A stretch of 35,119 nucleotides of DNA from contig JAMWZA010000043.1 in the NCBI GenBank assembly GCA_024305105.1, positions 1 to 35,119 on the forward strand, in the 5' to 3' direction. The notes under the pieces were generated by a model. It did not search any database and had not been told where the DNA came from. It saw only the letters and a list, made by a program, of their open reading frames with translations. The DNA is from Marinoscillum sp. (lineage in GTDB: Bacteria; Bacteroidota; Bacteroidia; Cytophagales; Cyclobacteriaceae). The translations under genes and the position numbers were made by a program. Below, piece after piece: positions 1-9,700 of the stretch (its first letter is position 1; every line of letters begins with the position of its first letter).

Positions 1-1606
1 CTCCGCGGCAGTCCTTGCTTTCATAATTAACAAATCTTGGAGAAGCTTCATTTGGACAGACGACTACTTCGTCAAACTGGTAGAGTTCAATCAAATTTCC
101 TTTCTTATTGGAGATTTTGACTTTAATAGTCAAATACTGCTTCCCATAGAGATCTCCGTCATCTATTTGAGATCGCTGAAAATCAAAGACCAAATCAGTG
201 AGCGTTTCTTCATAGTATATCGGCTTATCCACATCGGCTACAGTGACTTGTCGTGTGCCGAAATCCAGATCAATAAAATCCAGATCTCTGGGTCGCTGAT
301 ATTCCTCTACCCGAAGGGACGATCCCGTTGATTCATTGTGGTTGAAAATATCAATGTTGTTAGAATTGATTGTGAGAGGCACTTTGATTCGGAAAAGGCT
401 GATATGCTCATTCTTGATCAAGGAGTCATAGTCCAGATTATTGGCTCCGGGAAAGCTAAAGTTTGCTTTGTGTAGGCCTTCACCCTCCAGCTTAATATTG
501 ATGGTCTCACCGGGATACACCACATTAGACTTTTTCCAATCCTTGCCCTCGCGCTGCACATAGATGGACTTAATATTGGTTTTGGGCGTAATGTCCACAT
601 TGGTTACAAACCGTGAGTCATCTCCCTCTTTAATATATAAATAGCCCTCAGACTGCCGGTGAAAAGCATAAGGTCGGATCACGCAAAGTACCTTGTCATT
701 ATTCAATCGAGCTTTGGTATAGAGTTCAGCTATCAATGGCCCTCCTGCATCTTCCTGGTTTTCTATCCGATAGGTTTTATTCAAACGCAAAAAGCGGTTG
801 TTCTCTATTTGAACTTCGATCGGCTCTGTTTTGTCTTCTTTAGGTGTAATCTCTTGCTGATCAAACTTGAGGAAAACTAATCGACCTGATTTGATACTGA
901 AATCGTAAACCAGTGGATCCAATTCGTAGTTTAACGTCCCTGCCTCTCTGAGTGGTTTTCGAAGTTTAAAGGGAACTTCTATCCTTTGAGTTCCCAGCTT
1001 ATTCGGCAAAAGATGCAGCAACAGCCTTGGGCCATCCTTAGTCACCCGATAGTTGATCGGCAGGCCATCTGACCAGCGATTGTCAGGGATAATGTTTTCG
1101 ACATTGTTACTCGTGAGCTCAAAAACCTTTTCCTCACCGATGTACAGCTCATCGATATTTGGATACAACTCCACATATGTTTTGGTGTACGGAAAAAGTG
1201 GCAGTTCGACCAGCTCCTCTATCGTGTCCACTGCTACTCGAAACGTGAATTTTAAAAAGTCTGAGTTTGTAAGTGAGTTGAACTGAACTTTGAATCGGGC
1301 GTAATCTCTAAAAAGTATGAGTGAATCCACCTGAGTGAAGTCACCAGATGGAATTAAGGAAACACCAGTTACCGGAGATTCTTCATCAAACATTAAGTAT
1401 ACTTCCGCTACCTCGCTTTCCTGACCATACCTAAAGGGAAGCATCTCTTTCTCATTTCTTTTAAGAAGATCACTGGACCAGCGGTATTCCATTGTATCCA
1501 CGAAAATTCTCGCATCAAGAAAAAAACTATCTCCAAAGTCCTGCTGTGCAAATAAACTATGGGACACCAGAGAGATTAATACTCCAATTAAAAACGTGGA
1601 CTTCAT
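1..1606 (-). CDS. Large secreted protein of unknown function (5' part; runs off the window)
   Basis: The minus-strand frame opens at an ATG at 1604-1606 and stays open to base 1, giving about 535 residues of the N-terminal part; the C-terminus lies outside the window. Residues 1-21 form a clear Sec signal peptide (basic MKS, hydrophobic core, cleavage after SLFA before QQ). The mature part is beta-rich with alternating hydrophobic residues. A stretch at about residues 375-400 (VYPGETINIKLEGEGLHKA) resembles an IPT/TIG or other Ig-like strand pair, so several Ig-like modules are likely. I do not recognise a named family. It lies 61 bases downstream of the hydrolase-OsmC gene on the same strand. 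A TAnnTTTG-like box (TACCTTTG, complement of 1655-1662) could give it its own promoter, but I see no good -33 partner. Whether it ends in a sorting domain cannot be seen. Confidence 0.8.
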   Translation of the reverse strand, partial: MKSTFLIGVLISLVSHSLFAQQDFGDSFFLDARIFVDTMEYRWSSDLLKRNEKEMLPFRYGQESEVAEVYLMFDEESPVTGVSLIPSGDFTQVDSLILFRDYARFKVQFNSLTNSDFLKFTFRVAVDTIEELVELPLFPYTKTYVELYPNIDELYIGEEKVFELTSNNVENIIPDNRWSDGLPINYRVTKDGPRLLLHLLPNKLGTQRIEVPFKLRKPLREAGTLNYELDPLVYDFSIKSGRLVFLKFDQQEITPKEDKTEPIEVQIENNRFLRLNKTYRIENQEDAGGPLIAELYTKARLNNDKVLCVIRPYAFHRQSEGYLYIKEGDDSRFVTNVDITPKTNIKSIYVQREGKDWKKSNVVYPGETINIKLEGEGLHKANFSFPGANNLDYDSLIKNEHISLFRIKVPLTINSNNIDIFNHNESTGSSLRVEEYQRPRDLDFIDLDFGTRQVTVADVDKPIYYEETLTDLVFDFQRSQIDDGDLYGKQYLTIKVKISNKKGNLIELYQFDEVVVCPNEASPRFVNYESKDCRG

Positions 1607-1667
1607 ACGGACTTTTTGAGCAACTAAAAAAAATCGAAGGCAAGTGATTGTTGACAAAGGTAATAAC

Positions 1668-2879
1668 CTAGCTCGCTTCTTCCGTGATAATTTTTGGTCT
1701 CCCCTCCAATGTTTTATGCACAGGGCATCTATCTGCAATCTCGATTAAGCGCTTACGCTCAGCGTCAGACAAATCTCCTTCCAGGTGAATGAACCGCTTA
1801 ATCTGATCAATTTTTCCTTTATCCGACTCTGTTTGTTCTCCATCACTACCGTGTACTTTATCGTGAGTTAGTTTTACCTCTACTTCATCCAGTTTGATCT
1901 TTTTGTAGTTGGCATACATTCTCAGCGTCATGGCCGTACAGGCACCAAGCGCACTGAGCAAGTACCCATAGGGTGATGGCCCATAATCCGTTCCGCCACT
2001 TCCTTCTGGTTCATCCGCCACCTGCAGGTGTTTTCCCGCAGTGATTTCCGTTAAGAATTTCTCTCCTGACAAACGCGTCCAGACTTCTCCCTCTGGTGCC
2101 AGGTTATGAGTCTCATCGAAATCCACATAGCGCGTGGCCCACGGGCTGATGATGCTCCCCACATAGGCTGAATCTTCTGAGTTGGTCATCAAGTGGTCTG
2201 CACCATCCAAAGAGATAAAGCTTTTTGGATGCATGGCTGCATCGTAGATTTCAGCTGCATTCTGTACTCCCACGATGTTGTCTTGCGGAGAATGTAAGAC
2301 GAGCAATGCTTTATCCAACTCCTTGATTACGTCAGCTGATTTCCTTTTTGATAAGTCCTCTAAAAACTGCTTCTGAATCTTAAATGGGCGTCCGCCAATA
2401 TTTACCTCTGCTGCACCAGTCTTCTCTATCTCTTCAGCACTTTCTTTGAACAACTTCTTTACATGTTCTGGATTTGAAGGTGCGCCAATGGTGACCACCG
2501 CCTGTACAGCATCCAGTTCGCCACTTACATGGAGTACCGCAGCACCACCCAATGAATGGCCAATCATGATTTTAGGACCTTCAAACTCGTCCGACATAAA
2601 ACGGTAAGCAGCCCGTAAATCATCCAGATTAGATGAGAAATTCGTTTCCTCAAATGCCCCATCACTTTGTCCCAGACCGGTAAAATCAAACCGCAAAACA
2701 GCGATGCCTGTCATCGTCAGTGAACTACAGATGTTATCCACAGCTTTCAGGTTTTTAGAACAGGTGAAGCAATGAGCGAAAATGGCATAGCTTTTCGGCT
2801 TACCTATTAATGGAAAATCGATTATGCCGGATAGCTTTTTTCCGTCGTTGTTTTGAAAGGATATGTTTTGTGATCGCAT
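1668..2879 (-). CDS. Bifunctional alpha/beta hydrolase - OsmC family protein
   Basis: This 403-residue protein fuses two domains. Residues about 1-255 are an alpha/beta hydrolase: nucleophile elbow GHSLGG with Ser109, acid candidate Asp200 (HSPQD) and His229 (DGADH), the expected catalytic order. Residues about 262-403 are an OsmC/Ohr-type domain with both peroxidatic-type cysteines, Cys314 (SALGAC) and Cys385 (DRCPVH). OsmC proteins reduce organic hydroperoxides through such a cysteine pair, and the same fusion is known in other bacteria. The substrate of the hydrolase half is not known; supplying or releasing a lipid or ester peroxide to the OsmC half is an attractive guess. There is no signal peptide, so it is cytoplasmic. 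It is divergent from the DUF6134-type gene with 76 bases between them. Confident for the domains, not for the physiological substrate. Confidence 0.93.
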   Translation of the reverse strand: MRSQNISFQNNDGKKLSGIIDFPLIGKPKSYAIFAHCFTCSKNLKAVDNICSSLTMTGIAVLRFDFTGLGQSDGAFEETNFSSNLDDLRAAYRFMSDEFEGPKIMIGHSLGGAAVLHVSGELDAVQAVVTIGAPSNPEHVKKLFKESAEEIEKTGAAEVNIGGRPFKIQKQFLEDLSKRKSADVIKELDKALLVLHSPQDNIVGVQNAAEIYDAAMHPKSFISLDGADHLMTNSEDSAYVGSIISPWATRYVDFDETHNLAPEGEVWTRLSGEKFLTEITAGKHLQVADEPEGSGGTDYGPSPYGYLLSALGACTAMTLRMYANYKKIKLDEVEVKLTHDKVHGSDGEQTESDKGKIDQIKRFIHLEGDLSDAERKRLIEIADRCPVHKTLEGRPKIITEEAS

Positions 2880-2904
2880 GAAAACAATTGATTACGTTCT
2901 GAAA

Positions 2905-2935
2905 TTGATTAATTTAGGAGAACCGTCCTACTTTG
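2905..2935 (+). promoter_or_regulatory. Putative Bacteroidota promoter for the DUF6134-type gene
   Basis: TTG at 2905-2907 and TACTTTG at 2929-2935, 21 bases apart, resemble the -33/-7 elements of Bacteroidota housekeeping promoters in a form one base short of TAnnTTTG. The gene starts 20 bases later. Pattern match only. Confidence 0.4.
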
Positions 2936-2955
2936 AATTTAACTAATCATCACAT

Positions 2956-3591
2956 TTGAAACTACATCTCACCACAGCCGGTTTAATTTTCTTCACAGTT
3001 TCGTCTGTTTTCGGACAAACATTGCTCTATGATGTGATTCGAAATGATGAATCGATGGGGGTAACCAGTGTAGAAAGAAAACTGGCCAATGGCTCGGTTA
3101 CATACAACCTAAATACCAAAACGGAATTTCGGATTATTTTCAAATTTGAGGTGGAATATGAACTTGTCGAGAGTTTTAGGGATGGTATTCTACAAACCGG
3201 AACGGGTTTCAATACACTCAATGGAAGTGATCAAAAAAGAACCAAATTGTCTAATAAAGGCTCCTTTTATGAACTCATTATTGATGGAATTGCGACCAAA
3301 ATCAACGAACACGAGATCAAGGAATCCGTGTCTGAGGTCTATTTTGAAGAGCCGCATCATAACAAGAAAGTGTTCTCAGCTTACTTTGGTAGATACCTTA
3401 CGTTCGAGAAGGTAGGCGAACATACATACAAGCTGGTATCACCTGATGGTACAAACGAGTATATATATGAAAACGGAATCTGTACTCGGGTAAAAGTAAG
3501 TCGTGATTTTGCCACATTTAGTCAGGAATTGAAACCTCATCTGCTTACAGCCGTGAGAAATAACACGTTCTCCAACAGCACATTCAAATGA
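2956..3591 (+). CDS. DUF6134-like secreted protein
   Basis: 211 residues. The start is TTG at 2956: an in-frame TAA lies just upstream at 2944-2946, no ATG precedes the signal peptide, and starting later would delete it. Residues 1-20 (MKLHLTTAGLIFFTVSSVFG) are a Sec signal peptide, cleaved before QTLLYDV. The mature protein has the beta-strand pattern of DUF6134 proteins (YDVIRNDESMGVTSVERK, then a long antiparallel sheet), a Bacteroidota family of unknown role thought to be periplasmic or outer-membrane associated. Its stop overlaps the next start (ATGA, 3588-3591), so the two are translationally coupled. The family call comes from memory of the motif pattern and is moderately sure. Confidence 0.75.
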   Translation: MKLHLTTAGLIFFTVSSVFGQTLLYDVIRNDESMGVTSVERKLANGSVTYNLNTKTEFRIIFKFEVEYELVESFRDGILQTGTGFNTLNGSDQKRTKLSNKGSFYELIIDGIATKINEHEIKESVSEVYFEEPHHNKKVFSAYFGRYLTFEKVGEHTYKLVSPDGTNEYIYENGICTRVKVSRDFATFSQELKPHLLTAVRNNTFSNSTFK

Positions 3592-4607
3592 TCCGATCAA
3601 TAAAGAAGCTCGTTTTACCACTAAGTATCCTTGTGATTCTTGGTTTTGTTCTGTTTATGGTGAATCAAATTTCGGGTGTTTACCTAATGGTGAGAGCCAA
3701 TAATGAACTTGCTGCGAATGTTCTTCTCCTGGCATTAGTCACCCTTACGCTCGGGCTTATTTGCTGGCCATTTATCCTTTATGCCAAATTGCCAAAGCCA
3801 CTTACGCTTCCTCAATCTGAAGAAGAGCTAAAGAAATACCAGCTTAAAATACTACGTCGGCTAAAGACCAATAAAATCCTAAAGCAAGCAGGGGCCATTC
3901 CGGTAACGACTGAATCGATTGATGAAAGTCTGAAAGTTTTGGACAAAGAAGCTTCAAAGGCAATTCATGAAACTGCCACCGCAGTGTTTCTAACCACATC
4001 CGTCTCTCAGAATGGTAAACTGGATGCTTTGACCATACTGGCCACTCAATCAAGAATGGTTTGGAAGGTGGCGCATATCTACTATCAGCGACCGACACTT
4101 AGAGAAATAGCATATCTATATGCGAATGTAGCGGGAGCAAGTTTCCTGGCATCAGAAATCGAAGACCTGGACATTTCGCAGCAAATTGAGCCAGTGATTA
4201 GTTCATTTCTTAAAAGTTCAGCTGGCCGATCCATTCCAGTCATTGGTCCAACAGCGCATATCGTACTGGACTCTCTATTGGAAGGATCAACTAATGCTTT
4301 TCTGACGCTTAGAGTAGGTCATTTGGCCAAACGGTACTGCGGTTGTAATGAAGTTGCAACACGTTCGTCCCTTAGAAAAGAAGCCTTTCAAGGTGCCACC
4401 AAAGAGCTCCGAACCATTATTATAGCCTCTTCCGGTAGAATTATTGGCGGATTGGCAAAAGCCACCCGAAAAGCCGGAGCTGACACCATCCGCTCCGGAT
4501 GGGAGGGCATCAAAACTGCCGGCTCTAAGGTCGCCGATGGTATCTCAGAAGCCGGAAAGAAGGCCAACCCCTTTAAGAAAAAGGATCAGGAATCATTGTC
4601 AGAATAA
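3588..4607 (+). CDS. DUF697 / YcjF-like membrane protein
   Basis: 339 residues. Two transmembrane helices near the N-terminus (about 10-30 and 43-66) are followed by a charged helical segment (about 75-110). A DUF697-like region at about 200-245 carries the Gly-rich signature of that family (RSIPVIGPTAHIVLDSLLEG). The C-terminus (about 290-339) is rich in Lys, Ala and Gly. DUF697 domains are found in YcjF and in some GTPase-associated membrane proteins; their biochemical role is not established. Its ATG lies inside the end of the upstream gene (4-base overlap), pointing to one operon and perhaps one envelope function. It is convergent with the TPR gene; I see no strong terminator in the 39 bases between them. 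Confidence 0.8.
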   Translation: MIRSIKKLVLPLSILVILGFVLFMVNQISGVYLMVRANNELAANVLLLALVTLTLGLICWPFILYAKLPKPLTLPQSEEELKKYQLKILRRLKTNKILKQAGAIPVTTESIDESLKVLDKEASKAIHETATAVFLTTSVSQNGKLDALTILATQSRMVWKVAHIYYQRPTLREIAYLYANVAGASFLASEIEDLDISQQIEPVISSFLKSSAGRSIPVIGPTAHIVLDSLLEGSTNAFLTLRVGHLAKRYCGCNEVATRSSLRKEAFQGATKELRTIIIASSGRIIGGLAKATRKAGADTIRSGWEGIKTAGSKVADGISEAGKKANPFKKKDQESLSE

Positions 4608-4646
4608 TGTTGCTTTCACCAACCAGACACCATCGAAATAAGAAGT

Positions 4647-5534
4647 TTAATCCTCACTTCTCTTGACATATAACCCGTCAAAACCAGCTGTCCAGGTTTT
4701 GCCTCCATCCGATGAGTTCTCAAATAGTTGGCGCACGCTACCATCTTCATTGGCTGTAAATGTCAACCGTGACTTAAGCATTTGTCCAGCCGGATTCAGA
4801 AAATCCGCCACAAACTGGATCATGCCTTCTGACTTATCCACCTCAGTGTAGTCCAGCACATTTCCTCCGCTGGCCACCCAGGTTTGATGCCATTTTTTAT
4901 CCATTGGGTTGTAATAATTGATACTTTGCCCAGAAAATGTGCCCGAAGTGGTATAGCTCTCATGGATGGCACATCCACCCTCTGCAAGTGTAATGTTGTT
5001 TTCTCCAACCTTGCGCCCACTCACTATCACATCCCATTCTCCAATCCAAAAATCGAAATGTCTTCGAACTGGATCTTTCAGACATGGAAAAGCATTTTCT
5101 TTAACTCCTTGAAGTGCCACTGCAAACTGATCCTGTTCACGGTAATCATTCCACTCATCTTCACTTTGTAGCTGCCCAAAATTATTAAAGCCTCGTTCAA
5201 TAGCTTTCTCCAAAGTCTTATACATATCCTTCTCATTCGTAAGTAATGCATAGACTTTCGACATATTGTAAAGGGTATATCCTGGATAGAAATTCGTTTC
5301 CAGCGCCTTATCAAAATTTTTGAGGGATTTTTCATAATCACTCAACTTCATCTGACAAAAGGCAAGTCGGTACCAGGCCGATGAGTCTGAGGGATTCTTC
5401 TTCACATACTTTTTATAATCCTTAACGGCATCTTCCCAATTTTGCTTTTGGTAATTGGCATCAGCAATGCTCTTTAAGTCCTGTGCACCGACAGTAATAC
5501 ATGCCAGGAGAAATAGTAATCCGAGAGTTTTCAT
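4647..5534 (-). CDS. Secreted TPR protein with C-terminal DUF1579-like domain
   Basis: 295 residues. A signal peptide (MKTLGLLFLLACITVGA, cleaved before QDLK) is followed by TPR motifs at about 20-125 (for example YQKQNWEDAVKDYKKYVKKNP and AWYRLAFCQMKLSDYEKSLKNFDKAL). From about residue 158 there is a beta-rich domain beginning HFDFWIGEWDV, the opening of DUF1579-like or related small beta-barrel domains that often accompany TPRs in Bacteroidota. The role is unknown; TPRs suggest protein-protein contacts in the periplasm. It lies 66 bases downstream of the AraC-type regulator on the same strand and may be its target or its operon partner. Confidence 0.8.
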   Translation of the reverse strand: MKTLGLLFLLACITVGAQDLKSIADANYQKQNWEDAVKDYKKYVKKNPSDSSAWYRLAFCQMKLSDYEKSLKNFDKALETNFYPGYTLYNMSKVYALLTNEKDMYKTLEKAIERGFNNFGQLQSEDEWNDYREQDQFAVALQGVKENAFPCLKDPVRRHFDFWIGEWDVIVSGRKVGENNITLAEGGCAIHESYTTSGTFSGQSINYYNPMDKKWHQTWVASGGNVLDYTEVDKSEGMIQFVADFLNPAGQMLKSRLTFTANEDGSVRQLFENSSDGGKTWTAGFDGLYVKRSED

Positions 5535-5575
5535 GATCTTTTTTGAGCTAATAATAGCTTCAGAATCAACAATAG

Positions 5576-5601
5576 AGGTAAAATCCTATGATCTTTTACC
5601 T
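5576..5601 (-). terminator. Inverted repeat at the 3' end of the AraC-type gene
   Basis: AGGTAAAA at 5576-5583 and TTTTACCT at 5594-5601 form a perfect 8-bp stem with a 10-base loop, touching the stop codon of the regulator gene. There is no long U-run, so it is at best a weak terminator or an attenuator before the TPR gene. It could also be an operator. Confidence 0.3.
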
Positions 5602-6617
5602 TATTGCAGTTCGGGGTTTTGGCTCAAGACGGCATTTCTGAACTCCGATGGAAGAAGGCCTGTGAATTTTTTGAAGGTGTTGTTAAAGGTGACTTTATTG
5701 TTAAACCCAGCTCGATAAGCAATCTGAATAAGCGTGGCATCATCTTTCTGCTGAAGCAGTCGCTTACTCTCCTCTACCCGATACCGGTTGATGAATTCTG
5801 AGAAATTGCAGCTCTCTAGTTCGTTGATGACTTGCGAAATATGGTTGGGTGACTGAGACAAAGAGTTAGACAAATCAGTCATTTTCAAGTCACTCTCCAG
5901 ATAAGGCTTGTCATGTTCCATCATTTGGATCAACTCTCGGTGCAATGCACTGGCAGCCGATTCACTCAATCCTGATTTGTCATAGCGTGGTTGCTTGCTA
6001 TGCAAAATGGATCTATCAAAAAAGGCGCTATAACCAACGAAGTAAATGAAAAAAGATGCCGCAAATGAAACCATGTAATCATACTCCAGTTTCAACGTTC
6101 GGGTCCAAACCATAATGAAATATGCCAGGAAAGAAAGTGTGTAACCAAGGTAGCACCAGGCTATTGACTTCATCCGCGCCGACCTCTTTTCCGATTGAAT
6201 CAGGCTCAGCACCGCATATACGATCAAATGAGTAATTTGTAAAATCACTTGAACCTGTACAGCTTTCGTCCTGACCTCCGCTTCAAAATAAGGCAATGCG
6301 AAAAAATAAACAACGTAACAAGCAAACGGCACCCAGTGTCCATATGAAATTGTCTTCTGTTTCTTTACATAGTGAAAAAAGAGTGGACCCAGACAGTAAG
6401 GCAACCCTTGCAATAAGGCAATGGCTCTAGGCAATGTTCTGAAGTATCCCGTCCAGTAGATCACATAATAGACCAAGATCAAACTAAATGCAGCGATGAG
6501 GTAAGCCAGGAAGCGAGCTTCTGTTCGTTTTCGCCGATATACACCCACGCTCAGCACGAAGCCTTGCAGAGCTACTACCAGAAATATGACTGTCCAATGA
6601 TCAAAAGAAGGCTCCAT
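5601..6617 (-). CDS. AraC-family transcriptional regulator with seven-helix membrane sensor
   Basis: 338 residues from the ATG at 6615-6617 (MEPSFDHW). An upstream in-frame ATG at 6668 would add 17 residues of unlikely sequence reaching into the hairpin before the gene, so I reject it. The N-terminal part (about 8-225) has seven hydrophobic helices, and an AraC/XylS DNA-binding domain occupies about 235-330 with two helix-turn-helix motifs (SDLKMTDLSNSLSQSPNHISQVIN and TLIQIAYRAGFNNKVTFNNTFKKFTG). Membrane-bound AraC regulators of this plan are common in Bacteroidota; they are thought to sense an extracellular or membrane signal directly, but the ligand is unknown here. The TPR gene downstream is the nearest candidate target. 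Confidence 0.9.
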   Translation of the reverse strand: MEPSFDHWTVIFLVVALQGFVLSVGVYRRKRTEARFLAYLIAAFSLILVYYVIYWTGYFRTLPRAIALLQGLPYCLGPLFFHYVKKQKTISYGHWVPFACYVVYFFALPYFEAEVRTKAVQVQVILQITHLIVYAVLSLIQSEKRSARMKSIAWCYLGYTLSFLAYFIMVWTRTLKLEYDYMVSFAASFFIYFVGYSAFFDRSILHSKQPRYDKSGLSESAASALHRELIQMMEHDKPYLESDLKMTDLSNSLSQSPNHISQVINELESCNFSEFINRYRVEESKRLLQQKDDATLIQIAYRAGFNNKVTFNNTFKKFTGLLPSEFRNAVLSQNPELQ

Positions 6618-6666
6618 CTTAATGTGAATAACAAGATGAAGATAAGAATCCCTGAATACCAATAAC

Positions 6667-6697
6667 AAAAAAGTCAGCTCAAAACGAGCTGACTTTT
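6667..6697 (-). terminator. Rho-independent terminator of the T9SS-exported protein gene
   Basis: GTCAGCTC at 6673-6680 and GAGCTGAC at 6686-6693 form a perfect 8-bp stem with a 5-base loop, extended by A/T pairs. On the minus strand the stem is followed by a T-run (complement of 6667-6672). It lies 19 bases after the stop at 6716 and before the AraC-type gene, separating the two transcripts. Confidence 0.8.
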
Positions 6698-6715
6698 GAT
6701 TTTGGTCTATTTCTT

Positions 6716-9700
6716 TTATTGAACTATAACTCTGGTAGATATTATTCTTTGACCACTTGAATAATTGAGAAAGTAAACTCCTTTATTAATACCTGTAGGT
6801 GTCCAGGATAACTCATTTTGTCCCTTGGTAGAAATTTGAGTTACTTTCTTACCGTTGATATCTAGCACATTTATCATCTGAGGAACATGACCATTAAACT
6901 TCAAAGTAGCTGAATGCGATATTGGATTTGGATAAATTTTGAAAAGTCTTTCTGGAACTTCCGAAGAAAGGACCATTTCTGTTTGAATTTTTAAATTATC
7001 AATGACCCAACCGTACCCATTGGTACTTTCATTGGCATGCAACCTAAACCTGAACATGAGCCATTGACCATTTGAATAAGCATCTAAAAGCTTGATTTCA
7101 TGGCGCTTATAAAGTTCTTCAGACACTGTACCTGTTTCAAAAGCCATTGACCAATCTTCATATAAAGAGGCATCATATCCAGGTTCTAAAGCCATCCAAT
7201 TAAGTCCATCAGTTGATGCCTCAAAAACCACGTAATCATTAAATTCCTCCTGCCCAAACGAACTCTCAGGTTGAGCAGGCTCTACTAATGCAATATCCTC
7301 GTAAGTTATTGTCGCACTGTTTCTATTTACCTGAATCGGAGTTTTTAAATAGGCGTACAGATCATTGCCATTCAGATAAGGATGTGAGGTTTGTAATGCC
7401 ATATTATCAATCTCCGTGGTGTTAATAACAGAAAATCCATCTGTGGAGAAATCAGCAACTGAGATTGAAAAGTCCGTTTCAAACACTTCCTTCCCTTCAT
7501 TTAAGCCCACGAAGTAGAACTCCTTCTCCTCAGCAGAGTATTCCATGCCATTAAAATACCCGATCATTTTAACCAGCTTCATTCCATCAGTTGTTTGCGC
7601 ATCAAATTGCAGGTTTGCTTCTCCCGCAGGCACATCTACTTCAGTTCCAAGCAATTGACCTTCCAGGTATACCTTAAGAGAATCAAATGAACTTGAAAGA
7701 CGAGTGGTAATGACCCATTTGCCTAGAATACTGGTATATCCTTCTGATATGGTTGGTGGAAGAACTATACCATCCACGGTCACTGACCAAATCCCACGAC
7801 CATAGGTTGCAATCACTATTTGGTCTTCTACCAATTTTAGATCATAAATATTTACTGGAGGCATTCCGCCATCTAGTAAAGCCCAGGTTGATCCGGCATC
7901 TAGAGACTCAATTATACCTATTTCCGAGCCTACCCAGATGCGATTCGTGTTGTTGGGAAATACGAACAAGCAGTTTACCGCGACATCCGGAAAACCTCTA
8001 TCGCTTGCAGCACCAGTACCATCAAACCCAGAAATATCCTCCCAGGTTTGACCCAAATCTTCCGTTTTAATTACTTTAGGGAATCCAGCAAAAGAGAAAA
8101 GTGCGTAAGCCACCTGATCGTTAGTTGGATGAGTGCCAATGCCTGATATCGAACCCATCTGAAAGTCTGAATAATTCTCACTTGGAGAAAAGTTAAAACC
8201 ACCATCAGTGGATACAAATAAACGACCATTCTCCTGCAATGCTCCACCAGCCCAAATCACATCGGGATTAGCATAGGACACTTCCACATCAGCACTGTTA
8301 CTGAAACTCCAAAGAACTCCATTTTGCATAGTAGAAGCTGACCACCCACTACCAAAGTCTGACGACATCCAAACGCCTTGAGATCCAACTGTGAAAATTC
8401 TATCTGGCAAAGATTTGTGATGGGCTAACCTTGTAACAAACGGACCTTCATCATCAAACCCAGATGTGGCCGAAATCCAAGAAGTCCCACCATTGAAGGT
8501 ACTGGCAAAATTATTGTATTGCGATCCACCAATAATTTTATTTGGATCCGTGCTATGCCATAACACCTCAAAACCATCACCTCCTATACCAAATGTGGCA
8601 TCAACTGCAGCACCACCTTCAATACCCTCTGCATGATACCAGGTGCCATTATCTTGCATACCTCCGGCATATCTGTTTTGTCCGGGAGCTTTATCAGCGC
8701 CATAGAACTGTGTGGTGTTATAACCATAACTGATAAACTCATAGTGGCCTTCTGTTGGCCCCGGGTCTGTATCTGCAATAGTGCGATATACTCCTCCATC
8801 ATTTCCAACCAACATACGAAATGTCTGTGCCTCTTCATCAAGGTCATACATGACGATGTTGTGCTGATCCGGGTGCAACCCTTGAGTTCGTGTGGCTTGG
8901 GGAAAACCATTTGGTCCATTGAACGCACCATATGCGTCACTTACATTTGTGGTGAGACGAGTCGTCCCAAAAGTCGTTTGGAATACTACTGCCAGATTAC
9001 TTTGAGGAAGACTTTGCGCATCGAAGGAGGCCCCTGCTGACAACACTGGCCAGAAAAAATACATTTGACCTACTTCATGACCAGCCGTCTGTGCAATCTG
9101 CGTAGATGCTTCTTCACTGTATGGAATATTATGCACATATAGATATTCTCTGGACTGACTTTGAGTGGCACCTTCAGTGTTACTAGCAATCAGGTTCCAC
9201 TCGCCATCTTCTTGTTGGTCCCTAAAAGAGGCCATTAACTGCACATTGTTTTCGGTATCCCAAACTTGAAATGGTACTTGTACATAATCTTCGTAAACGT
9301 AACTTGAAGCCGGAACTCCTGGACCTTCTCCACCGACAGTAAAACGATGTGCCATTTGTATTCCGTCACCAAAGCGAATTTCTATTGGCAGCAAGTCCTT
9401 ATTGCCCACTGTGCCCAAATCCATTCCTCCGCCTAGGTAGCCGCCACCAAAGTTGACAAATGACATAAAAGAAACGGTGCCATTTTGAACGGGTTTAATA
9501 GAGGTAATTTCAGTTGACTCACTTCCCTCTAGTTCAAATTTCCAGGTATTAACACCTCCCACATAAACGATATTTTCATCAAATGGATGAGCAGTGATAA
9601 TATTGTCATACCAGCCCTGTCCGCCAAGAAAGTCCTCATTGGTTCCATTTGCATTTACAACAATCTGCCAATTGGCTCCTCCATCACTGCTTACATATAG

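Noticed and set aside
8633-9040. 135-codon open frame opposite the T9SS-exported protein
   Set aside because: Shadow frame in a long gene; the sense strand has continuous Asp-box repeats and a proper end.
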